A stretch of DNA of 64,000 bases from NCBI GenBank assembly GCA_008180335.1, contig VTEF01000001.1, forward strand, positions 684,636 through 748,635, read 5' to 3'. Shown here one piece after another: positions 8,635-16,774 of the stretch (position 1 is the stretch's first letter; the number at the start of each line of letters is the position of its first letter). Source of the stretch: Priestia megaterium (GTDB lineage: Bacteria; Bacillota; Bacilli; Bacillales; Bacillaceae_H). Under the pieces are notes generated by a model. That model was not told the DNA's origin, ran no database searches, and worked only from the letters and a program-made list of their open reading frames with translations. Made by a program: the position numbers and the translations under genes.

Positions 8635-9522
8635 ATGTTTCGAAATGTTGCTGAACTTGTAGAGTTAGCTGAAAGTAAAAAAGTAAAGATTGCGGAAGTT
8701 ATGATTGAACAAGAAATCGAGATAACAGGCCTCACCCGAGAGGCAATTATGAACAAAATGGATCAAAACTTAACCGTGATGGAAGAAGCTGTTGAGCGCG
8801 GGTTAAAGGGTGTGCAATCAGTAACAGGATTAACAGGTGGAGATGCAGTCTTGTTGCAAAAGTATATCCAAAGTGGAAAAGCTTTATCGGGGAATCTCAT
8901 TTTAGATGCAGTTAGTAAAGCCGTGGCTACAAACGAAGTGAATGCAGCGATGGGGACAATTTGTGCAACGCCTACAGCTGGTTCAGCAGGCGTTGTGCCG
9001 GGAACATTGTTTGCTGTGAAGAATAAGTTAAACCCGACACGCCAAGAAATGATTGAGTTTTTATTTACATCAGGCGCCTTTGGGTTTGTCGTAGCCAATA
9101 ATGCATCGATTTCAGGAGCGGCAGGAGGCTGTCAAGCAGAAGTGGGGTCGGCATCTGGTATGGCAGCAGCAGCTATTGTAGAAATGGCAGGAGGAAGTCC
9201 AAGTCAAGCAGCTGAAGCAATGGCAATTACGCTTAAAAATATGCTAGGATTAGTATGTGACCCTGTTGCTGGACTTGTGGAAGTTCCATGTGTAAAACGA
9301 AATGCAATGGGTGCAGCAAATGCAATGATTGCAGCAGATATGGCATTAGCAGGTGTTACGAGTCGTATTCCATGTGATGAAGTAATAGATGCGATGTACC
9401 GAATCGGCCAAACAATGCCTGTAGCGTTACGAGAAACTGCACAAGGAGGCTTAGCGGCAACACCAACAGGTCGCGAGCTTGAAGCAAAGATCTTTGGTAT
9501 TGCACTTAATAAAAGTGAGTGA
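8635..9522 (+). CDS. sdaAA: L-serine dehydratase, iron-sulfur dependent, alpha subunit
   Basis: 295 residues, ATG behind TTAGGAGGA. It is the catalytic subunit that holds the [4Fe-4S] cluster. Visible conserved stretches are TGLTGGDAV, CATPTAGSAGVVPG, SGAAGGCQAEVGSA and CDPVAGLVEVPC, which supply the cluster cysteines. It overlaps the start of recG by 8 bases, so serine degradation and RecG expression are probably coupled, as in the B. subtilis yloW-ylpA-recG order. Confidence 0.96.
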   Translation: MFRNVAELVELAESKKVKIAEVMIEQEIEITGLTREAIMNKMDQNLTVMEEAVERGLKGVQSVTGLTGGDAVLLQKYIQSGKALSGNLILDAVSKAVATNEVNAAMGTICATPTAGSAGVVPGTLFAVKNKLNPTRQEMIEFLFTSGAFGFVVANNASISGAAGGCQAEVGSASGMAAAAIVEMAGGSPSQAAEAMAITLKNMLGLVCDPVAGLVEVPCVKRNAMGAANAMIAADMALAGVTSRIPCDEVIDAMYRIGQTMPVALRETAQGGLAATPTGRELEAKIFGIALNKSE

Positions 9523-11563
9523 ATTAACTAATCTTTCAATAAAAACAATCAAAGGTATTGGTGACGAAACTGCACAAGTATTAGAAGAAATGCATATTCA
9601 TAGTGTGCAAGATTTGTTAGAGCATTTTCCATATCGCTATGAAGATTATGAACTAAAAGATTTAGCGAATGCTAAACAGGATGAAAAAGTAACAGTAGAG
9701 GGAAAGGTTCATAGCGTTCCCTCTCTTACTTACTACGGAAAAAAACGTTCTCGCCTTACATTTCGGTTGCTAGTAGGACGTTATTTAATAACGGTTACTT
9801 GTTTCAATCGCCCTTATTACAAGTCGAAATTAGAAATTGACCAAACTGTAACTGTAACAGGAAAATGGGACCAGCATCGCCAGACAATCACTCTTCAAGA
9901 ATTACAATTCTCACCATTTAAAAAAAATCAAAGTATTGAGCCTGTCTACTCCACAAAGGCAAATCTTACTGTAAAAGCAATGAGAAAATTCATTGCGCTT
10001 GCTTTGAATCAATATGGAAACCAAATTGAAGATATGCTTCCTCAATCGATTCGAAACCGTTATAAATTATTATCTCGAGAAACTGCATTAAAATCTATTC
10101 ACTTGCCCCGTGACCATGGCGATTTAAAACAAGCTCGTCGTCGCTTTGTGTATGAGGAGTTTTTATTATTCCAGTTGAAAATGCAAGCACTTAGAAAGCG
10201 TGAACGAGAAGAAACGCCTGGCATGCAGCAGCTATTTGACTTAAATCAGTTGGTCGAATTTACAAATTTGCTTCCGTTTCCATTAACAGGTGCTCAAAAA
10301 AGAGTGGTCAATGAAATTACAATGGATATGAAGTCGCCGTATCGAATGAATCGTCTTTTACAGGGGGATGTAGGATCAGGGAAAACGGTTGTTGCCGCGG
10401 TAGCTTTATATGCGACAGTACTGGCTGGGCATCAGGGTGCATTAATGGTTCCAACTGAAATTTTAGCTGAACAGCACGCAGAGTCACTTATTCATATGCT
10501 AAGCAAAGTAAATGTTAACGTAGGGTTATTAACAGGATCTGTAAAAGGAAAAGCTAGAAAAGAGCTGCTTCAAAGTGTGAAAGAAGGTAATATTCATGTT
10601 CTGATAGGAACCCATGCTCTTATTCAAGATGAGGTCATATATAAGAGTTTAGGGTTAGTTATTACAGATGAGCAACATCGGTTTGGTGTTGGGCAGCGGC
10701 GGATCTTGCGTGAAAAAGGTGAAAATCCTGATGTGCTATTTATGACAGCAACACCAATTCCAAGAACGTTAGCGATTACTGTGTTCGGTGAAATGGATGT
10801 ATCAATCATTGATGAGATGCCTGCTGGAAGAAAGATCATTGAAACGTATTGGGTTAAACATGACATGCTTGAACGTATTTTACAGTTTGTTCATAAAGAA
10901 CTCAGCGCAGGCCGGCAAGCTTATGTTATTTGTCCACTTATAGAAGAGTCCGATAAGTTAGATGTACAGAATGCAATTGATGTTCATAGTACCCTAGTTC
11001 ATTATTTTGCGGGAAAATGGAAGGTCGGTCTCATGCATGGACGTTTATCATCTGATGAAAAAGAAGATGTAATGAAGCAATTTAGTGTAAATGAGGTTCA
11101 AATACTTGTATCTACTACCGTGGTTGAAGTTGGTGTGAACGTACCAAACGCTACCGTAATGGTTATTTATGATGCAGAAAGGTTTGGATTATCGCAGTTA
11201 CACCAATTAAGAGGGCGTGTAGGCCGTGGTGATGCACAGTCGTATTGTATTTTAATCGCTGACCCAAAATCAGAAGTAGGAAAAGAGCGCATGAATATTA
11301 TGACAGAAACAAATGATGGCTTTGTACTCTCAGAAAGAGATTTAGAGCTTCGTGGTCCAGGAGATTTCTTTGGGAAGAAGCAGAGTGGGATGCCTGAATT
11401 TAAAGTAGCGGACATGGTTCATGATTACCGTGCACTTGAAGTTGCTAGAACAGATGCAGCACAGTTGGTGAATTCAGAAGCTTTTTGGCAAGATGAACAG
11501 TTTGCCAAGTTACGGTCTTATTTAGACGCGACAGGAGTATTAAAAGGTGATAAATTTGATTAA
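9515..11563 (+). CDS. recG: ATP-dependent DNA helicase RecG
   Basis: 682 residues from the GTG inside the end of sdaAA, exactly the length of B. subtilis RecG. A TTG 36 bases further up is possible but neither has a good binding site, so translation is probably coupled to sdaAA. RecG remodels stalled forks and Holliday junctions. The N-terminal wedge domain with the OB fold (about 60-150) is followed by the superfamily 2 core: GDVGSGKTVVA (Walker A), DEQHRFGVGQR (motif II), TATPIPRTLA, LRGRVGRG (motif VI) and the TRG region with DLELRGPGDFFG. Confidence 0.96.
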   Translation: MSELTNLSIKTIKGIGDETAQVLEEMHIHSVQDLLEHFPYRYEDYELKDLANAKQDEKVTVEGKVHSVPSLTYYGKKRSRLTFRLLVGRYLITVTCFNRPYYKSKLEIDQTVTVTGKWDQHRQTITLQELQFSPFKKNQSIEPVYSTKANLTVKAMRKFIALALNQYGNQIEDMLPQSIRNRYKLLSRETALKSIHLPRDHGDLKQARRRFVYEEFLLFQLKMQALRKREREETPGMQQLFDLNQLVEFTNLLPFPLTGAQKRVVNEITMDMKSPYRMNRLLQGDVGSGKTVVAAVALYATVLAGHQGALMVPTEILAEQHAESLIHMLSKVNVNVGLLTGSVKGKARKELLQSVKEGNIHVLIGTHALIQDEVIYKSLGLVITDEQHRFGVGQRRILREKGENPDVLFMTATPIPRTLAITVFGEMDVSIIDEMPAGRKIIETYWVKHDMLERILQFVHKELSAGRQAYVICPLIEESDKLDVQNAIDVHSTLVHYFAGKWKVGLMHGRLSSDEKEDVMKQFSVNEVQILVSTTVVEVGVNVPNATVMVIYDAERFGLSQLHQLRGRVGRGDAQSYCILIADPKSEVGKERMNIMTETNDGFVLSERDLELRGPGDFFGKKQSGMPEFKVADMVHDYRALEVARTDAAQLVNSEAFWQDEQFAKLRSYLDATGVLKGDKFD

Positions 11564-11857
11564 CCGAGTCACGATATTTTAAAAATCTAAGCATACTGTC
11601 TATCTGAAAGAGAAAGGTTTGTCCAGTGCTTAAACAGACTCACCTCAAGAAGTTGAGGAAGTCAGTAAAAGAGGTAGGGAAAACCTCCTGTAAAAGTCTG
11701 GTTTGTCCAATTAATAATCAGCATGGAACGAAGAAAAATCTGTTGTTTGAAAGTTTATTCTTTCTCTTTTCTTAGGCGTATGCTTTCATTTTTTCATCAA
11801 TTCAAGGTTGACACAATAGTGAAATTCTATTATTAGGGAGCGGCAGCATGAAAATTG
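11564..11857. other. Gene-free gap recG-fapR with a branched RNA-like structure
   Basis: No ORF of substance lies here. At 11632-11705, AAACAGACT pairs with AGTCTGgTTT around two inner hairpins (CCTCAA/TTGAGG at 11643-11658 and GAGGT/ACCTC at 11671-11687), giving a possible three-way junction. The 9-mer GGTTTGTCC occurs on both sides, once before the outer stem and once overlapping its 3' arm. The right part, to 11857, is AT-rich and unremarkable until the fapR promoter. Confidence 0.5.
11661..11690. repeat. Dispersed intergenic hairpin, copy A
   Basis: The core CAGTaaaaGAGGTagggaaaACCTCctg resembles copy B (between fabG and acpP) base by base: CAGT, GAGG, then a purine loop, then ACCTC and CTG. 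The match is clearest when both are read in the same orientation. The pairing bases are kept while the loop varies. Confidence 0.45.
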
Positions 11858-11886
11858 TTGCATTTCTAAGGCAATGATTATATACT
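11858..11886 (+). promoter_or_regulatory. Sigma-A promoter of the fapR operon
   Basis: TTGCAT, 17 bases, then TATACT. The predicted start site falls inside the FapR operator immediately downstream. Confidence 0.75.
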
Positions 11887-11890
11887 GCTA

Positions 11891-11907
11891 TTAGTACCTA
11901 GTATTAA
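11891..11907. promoter_or_regulatory. FapR operator
   Basis: TTAGTACCTAGTATTAA fits the known 17-base FapR operator of Bacillus almost exactly. It overlaps the transcription start of fapR-plsX-fabD-fabG, so FapR represses its own operon. Malonyl-CoA releases FapR. Confidence 0.9.
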
Positions 11908-11924
11908 AAGTTCGGATGGTGTAT

Positions 11925-12488
11925 ATGAAGCGTAATAAGAAAGATAGACAGCAGCTATTAAAAATAACAATTGAGGAAAATCCATTTATTACGGATGAAG
12001 AACTTGCAGATCGTTTTTCAGTCAGTGTACAAACAATTCGTTTAGACCGCCTAGAATTGTCCATTCCTGAATTACGTGAACGCATTAAGCACGTGGCTTC
12101 AAAACAATTAGAAGATGAGGTGCGCTCTCTTCCGATTGAAGAGGTCATTGGAGAAGTGATAGATATTGAATTAGATCAGTCAGCTATTTCAATTTTTGAT
12201 GTGAAACAAGAGCACGTGTTTCAGCGTAATCAGATTGCGCGAGGACATCACTTGTTCGCGCAAGCTAATTCTCTAGCTGTTGCGGTTATAGATGATGAGC
12301 TAGCTTTAACTGTAGACGCCGCAATTCGTTACCATCGCGCTGTTAAGCTTCGTGAACGCGTTATAGCAAAAGCGAAGGTCGTTTCAACCAGTGAAGGACG
12401 AACAACAGTAGAAGTGAACAGCTTCGTCGGACAAGAGCAAGTGTTCTCTGGTACATTTAATATGTACCGCTCAACAACTGATAAATAA
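11925..12488 (+). CDS. fapR: Transcription factor FapR, malonyl-CoA-responsive lipid regulator
   Basis: 187 residues from the third possible start ([12 protein letters not shown]), which matches the known N terminus; ATG at 11916 and GTG at 11919 are alternatives. Residues 1-60 form the helix-turn-helix ([29 protein letters not shown]). The rest is a hot-dog fold that binds malonyl-CoA ([27 protein letters not shown]). FapR represses fatty acid and phospholipid genes until malonyl-CoA rises. The binding site is weak (GGATGGTG). The gene leads the operon with plsX, fabD and fabG and has its own operator. Confidence 0.97.
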   Translation: MKRNKKDRQQLLKITIEENPFITDEELADRFSVSVQTIRLDRLELSIPELRERIKHVASKQLEDEVRSLPIEEVIGEVIDIELDQSAISIFDVKQEHVFQRNQIARGHHLFAQANSLAVAVIDDELALTVDAAIRYHRAVKLRERVIAKAKVVSTSEGRTTVEVNSFVGQEQVFSGTFNMYRSTTDK

Positions 12489-12508
12489 AATAAAGGATGA
12501 GACACAAC

Positions 12509-13504
12509 ATGAAAATAGCAATTGATGCAATGGGCGGGGACAACGCACCTAAAGCCATTGTTGAAGGTGTAGAACAAGCGATTCAACATTTTAAAGAATT
12601 ACATATCACTCTTGTTGGAAATGAACAAGAAATCAATAAATATTTAACTTCATCAGAACGGATTACCATCCTTCATACTGAGGAAATGATAGAAGCAACA
12701 GACGAGCCAGTGCGAGCTGTTCGTCGCAAGAAGAATGCATCGATGGTTTTGATGGCACAGGAAGTAGCAGAAGGAAGAGCGGATGCCTGTATTTCAGCTG
12801 GCAATACAGGAGCGCTTATGACGGCAGGGCTATTCATTGTTGGTCGAATTAAAGGAATTGAAAGACCGGCTTTATCACCGACTTTACCTACATTAGATGG
12901 ACAAGGATTTCTTATGTTAGATGTAGGGGCAAATGTTGATGCAAAGCCTGAACATCTTCTTCAATATGCCATTATGGGATCTATCTATGCTGAGAAAGTA
13001 CGAGGCATCTCTTCACCGAAAATTGGTCTTTTAAATGTCGGAACCGAAGATAAAAAAGGAAATGAATTAACGAAGCAAACATTTCAATTATTAAAAGAAG
13101 CGAATATTAATTTTGTTGGAAATGTTGAATCACGCGAGTTGTTAAATGGCGTAGCAGATGTAGTAGTTACAGATGGTTTTACGGGGAATATAACACTTAA
13201 GACAATCGAAGGAACAGCGCTATCACTATTTTTAATGTTAAAAACAGAATTGATGAGTAGCTTTAAGAGTAAAATAGCAGCTTCGGTATTAAAGCCTCAA
13301 TTAAAAGGCCTTAAATCAAAGATGGATTATAGTGAATACGGAGGAGCGGGGTTATTTGGGTTAAATGCTCCTGTTATAAAAGCACATGGATCATCAGATG
13401 CAAGAGCTCTTTTCAGTGCTGTTAAACAAGCTGTAAATATGGTGGAAAATAATGTGTCATCTACAATTCAGCAAGCAATTGAAAATGGGCAATCAACTCA
13501 TTGA
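12509..13504 (+). CDS. plsX: Phosphate acyltransferase PlsX
   Basis: 331 residues. The ATG at 12509 begins [20 protein letters not shown], the family signature; the upstream ATG at 12497 overlaps the binding site. PlsX converts acyl-ACP to acyl-phosphate for PlsY, the first step of phospholipid synthesis. Other landmarks are [21 protein letters not shown] and [14 protein letters not shown]. It is 20 bases downstream of fapR and close to fabD, in the FapR-controlled unit. Confidence 0.97.
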   Translation: MKIAIDAMGGDNAPKAIVEGVEQAIQHFKELHITLVGNEQEINKYLTSSERITILHTEEMIEATDEPVRAVRRKKNASMVLMAQEVAEGRADACISAGNTGALMTAGLFIVGRIKGIERPALSPTLPTLDGQGFLMLDVGANVDAKPEHLLQYAIMGSIYAEKVRGISSPKIGLLNVGTEDKKGNELTKQTFQLLKEANINFVGNVESRELLNGVADVVVTDGFTGNITLKTIEGTALSLFLMLKTELMSSFKSKIAASVLKPQLKGLKSKMDYSEYGGAGLFGLNAPVIKAHGSSDARALFSAVKQAVNMVENNVSSTIQQAIENGQSTH

Positions 13505-13521
13505 AAAAGGAGAGAATTCTA

Positions 13522-14466
13522 ATGGGGAAAATCGCTTTTATGTTTCCAGGCCAAGGATCGCAAGTAGTTGGCATGGGGAAAGATTTATATGATCAATTAG
13601 ATGAAGCGAAGCAATTCGTTTCAAAAGCTGACGAAGCACTAGGTTTTGAATTATCATCAATTATGTTTGATGGGCCGCAAGAAGACCTTACACTAACATA
13701 TCATGCACAGCCAGCGCTATTAACAACAAGTACAATGCTGTTGAATGAATTTGTTAAAAGCGGTATTAAAGCAGATTATGTAGCGGGTCATAGCTTAGGG
13801 GAGTATAGCGCATTGGTGGCTTCAGGTGTGTTATCGTTTGAAGATGCAGTAGTAGCTGTGAATAAGCGTGGCCGCTATATGGACGAAGCAGTGCCTGCGG
13901 GGCAGGGAACAATGGCCGCTATACTAGGGATGAATGCAATAGAATTAAAAGAAGTAACCGATGAAATTACAGCTCAAGGTGATGCTGTACAGCTAGCGAA
14001 TATTAACTGTCCGGGTCAAATTGTCATTTCAGGAACAGTAGCAGGTGTGGGAAAAGCAAGTGAATTAGCTAAAGAAAAAGGGGCAAAGCGAGCGATTCCT
14101 CTTGTCGTAAGCGGCCCGTTCCATTCAAGTTTAATGAAGCCGGCAGCTGAGAAGTTAAGCGAGACATTAAGTACAATGACGTTTCATGATGCAACAATTC
14201 CGGTCATTGCCAATGTAACAGCTGAAGCGGTAATGGAAAAAGAAGATATTCAAACGAAACTAATTGAACAGCTGTATTCTCCTGTACGTTGGGAAGAAAC
14301 AGTAGAGACGTTATTAGCAGAAGGTGTCGATACATTCATCGAAATTGGACCAGGAAAAGTGTTATCCGGATTGGTAAAGAAAGTACACCGTCGTGCAACT
14401 GTTTATGCTGTAAATGATTTAGAAACATTGCAAGCAACGATTGAAGCGATTCAAGGAGGGGAATAA
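13522..14466 (+). CDS. fabD: Malonyl-CoA:ACP transacylase FabD
   Basis: 314 residues. The ATG chosen is 9 bases after AAAGGAG; the frame continues upstream into the end of plsX. It loads malonate on ACP for chain elongation. The nucleophile Ser91 lies in GHSLGEYSA, and His203 in SGPFHSSLM completes the dyad; the FPGQGSQ motif is at the N terminus. fabG starts one base after its stop. Confidence 0.97.
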   Translation: MGKIAFMFPGQGSQVVGMGKDLYDQLDEAKQFVSKADEALGFELSSIMFDGPQEDLTLTYHAQPALLTTSTMLLNEFVKSGIKADYVAGHSLGEYSALVASGVLSFEDAVVAVNKRGRYMDEAVPAGQGTMAAILGMNAIELKEVTDEITAQGDAVQLANINCPGQIVISGTVAGVGKASELAKEKGAKRAIPLVVSGPFHSSLMKPAAEKLSETLSTMTFHDATIPVIANVTAEAVMEKEDIQTKLIEQLYSPVRWEETVETLLAEGVDTFIEIGPGKVLSGLVKKVHRRATVYAVNDLETLQATIEAIQGGE

Positions 14467-14467
14467 T

Positions 14468-15208
14468 ATGTTACAAGGAAAAGTAGCTGTTGTGACAGGA
14501 GCGTCACGTGGAATTGGACGTGCTGTTGCGCTTGAGTTAGGTAGACTTGGTGCGAAAGTAGTTGTTAACTATGCTGGCAGTGAAGCAAAGGCACTTGAAG
14601 TTGTAGATGAAATTAAAGGATACGGAACAGATGCAATTGCGATTCAAGCAAACGTTGCAGATGCAGATTCTGTTCAAGCCATGATCAAAGAAACGATTTC
14701 TTCCTTTGGATCATTAGATATCCTTGTCAATAATGCGGGGATCACAAGAGATAACCTACTTATGCGCATGAAAGAAGATGAGTGGGATGATGTTATTTCA
14801 ATAAACTTAAAAGGTGTCTTCCTTTGCACTAAAGCAGTGACACGTCAAATGATGAAGCAGCGTCAAGGTCGAATCATTAACATTTCATCAATTGTAGGTG
14901 TGAGCGGAAACGCTGGGCAAGCCAACTATGTCGCGGCTAAATCTGGTGTGATTGGTTTAACGAAGACAACAGCTAAAGAATTAGCAAGTCGCAATATCAC
15001 TGTAAATGCTGTCGCGCCTGGATTTATTGCAACAGATATGACCGATAAGCTTACAGATGATGTAAAAGCAGAAATGTTAAAGCAAATTCCGCTTGCTGAA
15101 TTTGGAGCACCAGAAGATATTGCGAATGTCGTAGCATTTTTAGCTTCTGATGCAAGCCGATATATTACAGGTCAAACAATTCATGTAGACGGTGGAATGG
15201 TAATGTAA
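14468..15208 (+). CDS. fabG: 3-oxoacyl-ACP reductase FabG
   Basis: 246 residues, ATG 5 bases after AAGGAGGGG. It is a classical short-chain dehydrogenase that reduces beta-ketoacyl-ACP with NADPH. It has TGASRGIG (10-17) for the cofactor, NNAG (88-91), and the catalytic triad Ser141, Tyr154, Lys158 in the YVAAK context. Last gene of the fapR run; acpP follows after a structured 271-base gap. Confidence 0.97.
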   Translation: MLQGKVAVVTGASRGIGRAVALELGRLGAKVVVNYAGSEAKALEVVDEIKGYGTDAIAIQANVADADSVQAMIKETISSFGSLDILVNNAGITRDNLLMRMKEDEWDDVISINLKGVFLCTKAVTRQMMKQRQGRIINISSIVGVSGNAGQANYVAAKSGVIGLTKTTAKELASRNITVNAVAPGFIATDMTDKLTDDVKAEMLKQIPLAEFGAPEDIANVVAFLASDASRYITGQTIHVDGGMVM

Positions 15209-15450
15209 GAAACTTCTTCGTAAAGCCATCTTTTGCGAACAGATGCATAATGTTATCCTGTCTGTAACGGATAGGGATAGTAAAAAATCTGTTTCAAGAT
15301 TCGGAAGAAACAAAGAAGGTGGGCAGGGAGTGAAATCTCTGTACCTTACATTTTACGGGATTCAGCAAATGATCAGTGAAGAGGGAGAGAACCTCGACTG
15401 ATGGAAGCTTCACTTATTATTTAACCATAGTATTTTAGGTGAAAATCAAC
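15209..15450. other. Structured gap between fabG and acpP
   Basis: No gene is visible. Three hairpins can be drawn: CCTGTC/GATAGG (15257-15275), AAGGT...ACCTT enclosing CAGGGA/TCTCTG (15316-15347), and TCAGT/GAGG...CCTC/ACTGA (15373-15401). None is followed by a T run, so these do not look like terminators. A 23-codon GTG frame (15330-15401) runs through the hairpins and is not credible. Confidence 0.5.
15371..15415. repeat. Dispersed intergenic hairpin, copy B
   Basis: Read on the - strand this is TGAAGCTTCCATCAG followed by GAGGTTCT, CTCC and CTTCACTGATC. Copy C (topA-trmFO) shares the leading TGAAnCTTCnATCA, the GAG/CTC stem, GTTCT and the trailing CTTC, but with a longer stem. GTGAAG and CTTCAC offer an alternative outer pairing. 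Confidence 0.5.
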
Positions 15451-15456
15451 TATAAT
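15451..15456 (+). promoter_or_regulatory. Possible acpP promoter (-10)
   Basis: A perfect TATAAT lies 24 bases before the acpP start. No convincing -35 at the right distance. Confidence 0.35.
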
Positions 15457-15479
15457 GACTTGAGGGGAGGTGAAGAACA

Positions 15480-15713
15480 ATGGCAGAAGTATTAGAGCGC
15501 GTAACAAAAATCATTGTTGATCGTCTTGGCGTAGATGAAAGCGAAGTGAAATTAGAATCTAATTTCAAAGAAGATTTAGGTGCTGACTCTCTTGATGTAG
15601 TAGAGCTTGTAATGGAGCTTGAAGATGAGTTTGATATGGAAATTTCTGATGAGCAAGCAGAAAAAATCGCAACTGTTGGAGATGCGGTAAATTACATACA
15701 GAGCCAAATCTAA
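15480..15713 (+). CDS. acpP: Acyl carrier protein
   Basis: 77 very acidic residues, four-helix ACP fold. Ser37 in [10 protein letters not shown] takes the 4'-phosphopantetheine arm. The ATG follows GAGGGGAGGTG, a very strong binding site suited to an abundant protein. It carries acyl chains for FabD, FabG and PlsX encoded just upstream. It may be read from fabG and from its own promoter, and ends at a strong terminator. Confidence 0.98.
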   Translation: MAEVLERVTKIIVDRLGVDESEVKLESNFKEDLGADSLDVVELVMELEDEFDMEISDEQAEKIATVGDAVNYIQSQI

Positions 15714-15736
15714 TCTGTAGTATCTATACATGAAAT

Positions 15737-15760
15737 GCCCCGTTATATAGCGGGGCTTTC
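15737..15760 (+). terminator. Rho-independent terminator after acpP
   Basis: GCCCCG/CGGGGC stem with an 8-base loop, then TTTCTGTGCTTTC. A GC-rich stem with a modest T tract. Confidence 0.8.
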
Positions 15761-15898
15761 TGTGCTTTCTAAGCGAATTTCTAAAAAAGTTTAAAATTTT
15801 TTAAAAAGGTAGTGTATCTTTTAGGATACCTCGTTTTATAATGGGTTATGTTATGAAAAAACTACGAAACAATTGTGGCAGGTAAGCGGAGGTATTTT

Positions 15899-16645
15899 AT
15901 GCCTAAACATTATTCAAATCGAGATCGTAAAATGAATGTACAATTTAAACAAAACTTCAAAGAGTTCCAGCAGGAAATTAATGTGCATTTTTCAAACGAA
16001 GCCCTACTTTTTCAAGCATTTACACATTCATCCTATGTGAATGAGCATCGCAGAAGACCTCATGAAGACAACGAGCGTTTAGAATTTTTAGGAGATGCTG
16101 TATTAGAATTAACAGTTTCACAATTTCTATTTAAAAAATATCCTACGATGAGCGAAGGGGAATTAACAAAGTTACGTGCAGCAATTGTATGCGAGCCTTC
16201 ACTTGTCACTTTTGCAAATGAACTAGAGTTTGGTAAACTAGTATTGCTCGGTAAAGGAGAAGAGATGACAGGCGGTCGAACACGTCCGGCTTTACTTGCT
16301 GATGTGTTTGAAGCATTTATTGGTGCATTGTATTTAGACCAAGGAATAGATACTGTTAACGAATTCTTAACAAAAGTTGTTTTTCCGAAAATTAATGAAG
16401 GTGCTTTTTCTCATGTGATGGATTTTAAAAGTCAGCTACAGGAAATTATTCAGCGTGATGGCGTGGGGCAACTTGAGTATAAAGTATTGCAAGAAAAAGG
16501 ACCAGCTCATAACCGGGAATTTATGTCACGTGTATCTTTAAATGGTGAAGAGCTTGGTATTGGTATTGGGAGATCGAAAAAGGAAGCAGAGCAAAAAGCA
16601 GCGCAAGAGGCTATTGCAAAGATAAAAGCTAGTGAAGCGAGATAA
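15899..16645 (+). CDS. rnc: Ribonuclease III
   Basis: 248 residues from the ATG 5 bases after GGAGGT; the upstream GTG-started frame reads through this binding site. It cleaves double-stranded RNA in rRNA and scRNA processing. The catalytic signature [13 protein letters not shown] is near residue 60, the second acidic cluster is in [16 protein letters not shown], and a double-stranded RNA-binding domain occupies the last 75 residues ([33 protein letters not shown]). A TATAAT at 15837 may be its -10. smc follows, as in Bacillus. Confidence 0.97.
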   Translation: MPKHYSNRDRKMNVQFKQNFKEFQQEINVHFSNEALLFQAFTHSSYVNEHRRRPHEDNERLEFLGDAVLELTVSQFLFKKYPTMSEGELTKLRAAIVCEPSLVTFANELEFGKLVLLGKGEEMTGGRTRPALLADVFEAFIGALYLDQGIDTVNEFLTKVVFPKINEGAFSHVMDFKSQLQEIIQRDGVGQLEYKVLQEKGPAHNREFMSRVSLNGEELGIGIGRSKKEAEQKAAQEAIAKIKASEAR

Positions 16646-16774
16646 TAAAGTGAAGCTACGATAAGGAAAGAATGTCTATTCTTTATAGGTAGTTGAACCA
16701 GTCCCCCCAAGTAACTTTAAGATTACAAAGGGGGATTTGCTATGAAAAAGAATAAGTGTAAGGGGGAATTACCT

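Noticed and set aside
11848-11877. Nine-codon ORF with a GGGAG site before fapR
   Set aside because: It covers the -35 of the fapR promoter and so cannot be transcribed from it.
15316-15401. T-box or terminator-antiterminator upstream of acpP
   Set aside because: Stems compete at 15376-15413, but there is no T-box sequence, no specifier loop and no T run.
15330-15401. A 23-codon GTG reading frame upstream of acpP
   Set aside because: It runs across both arms of two hairpins and has no family similarity.
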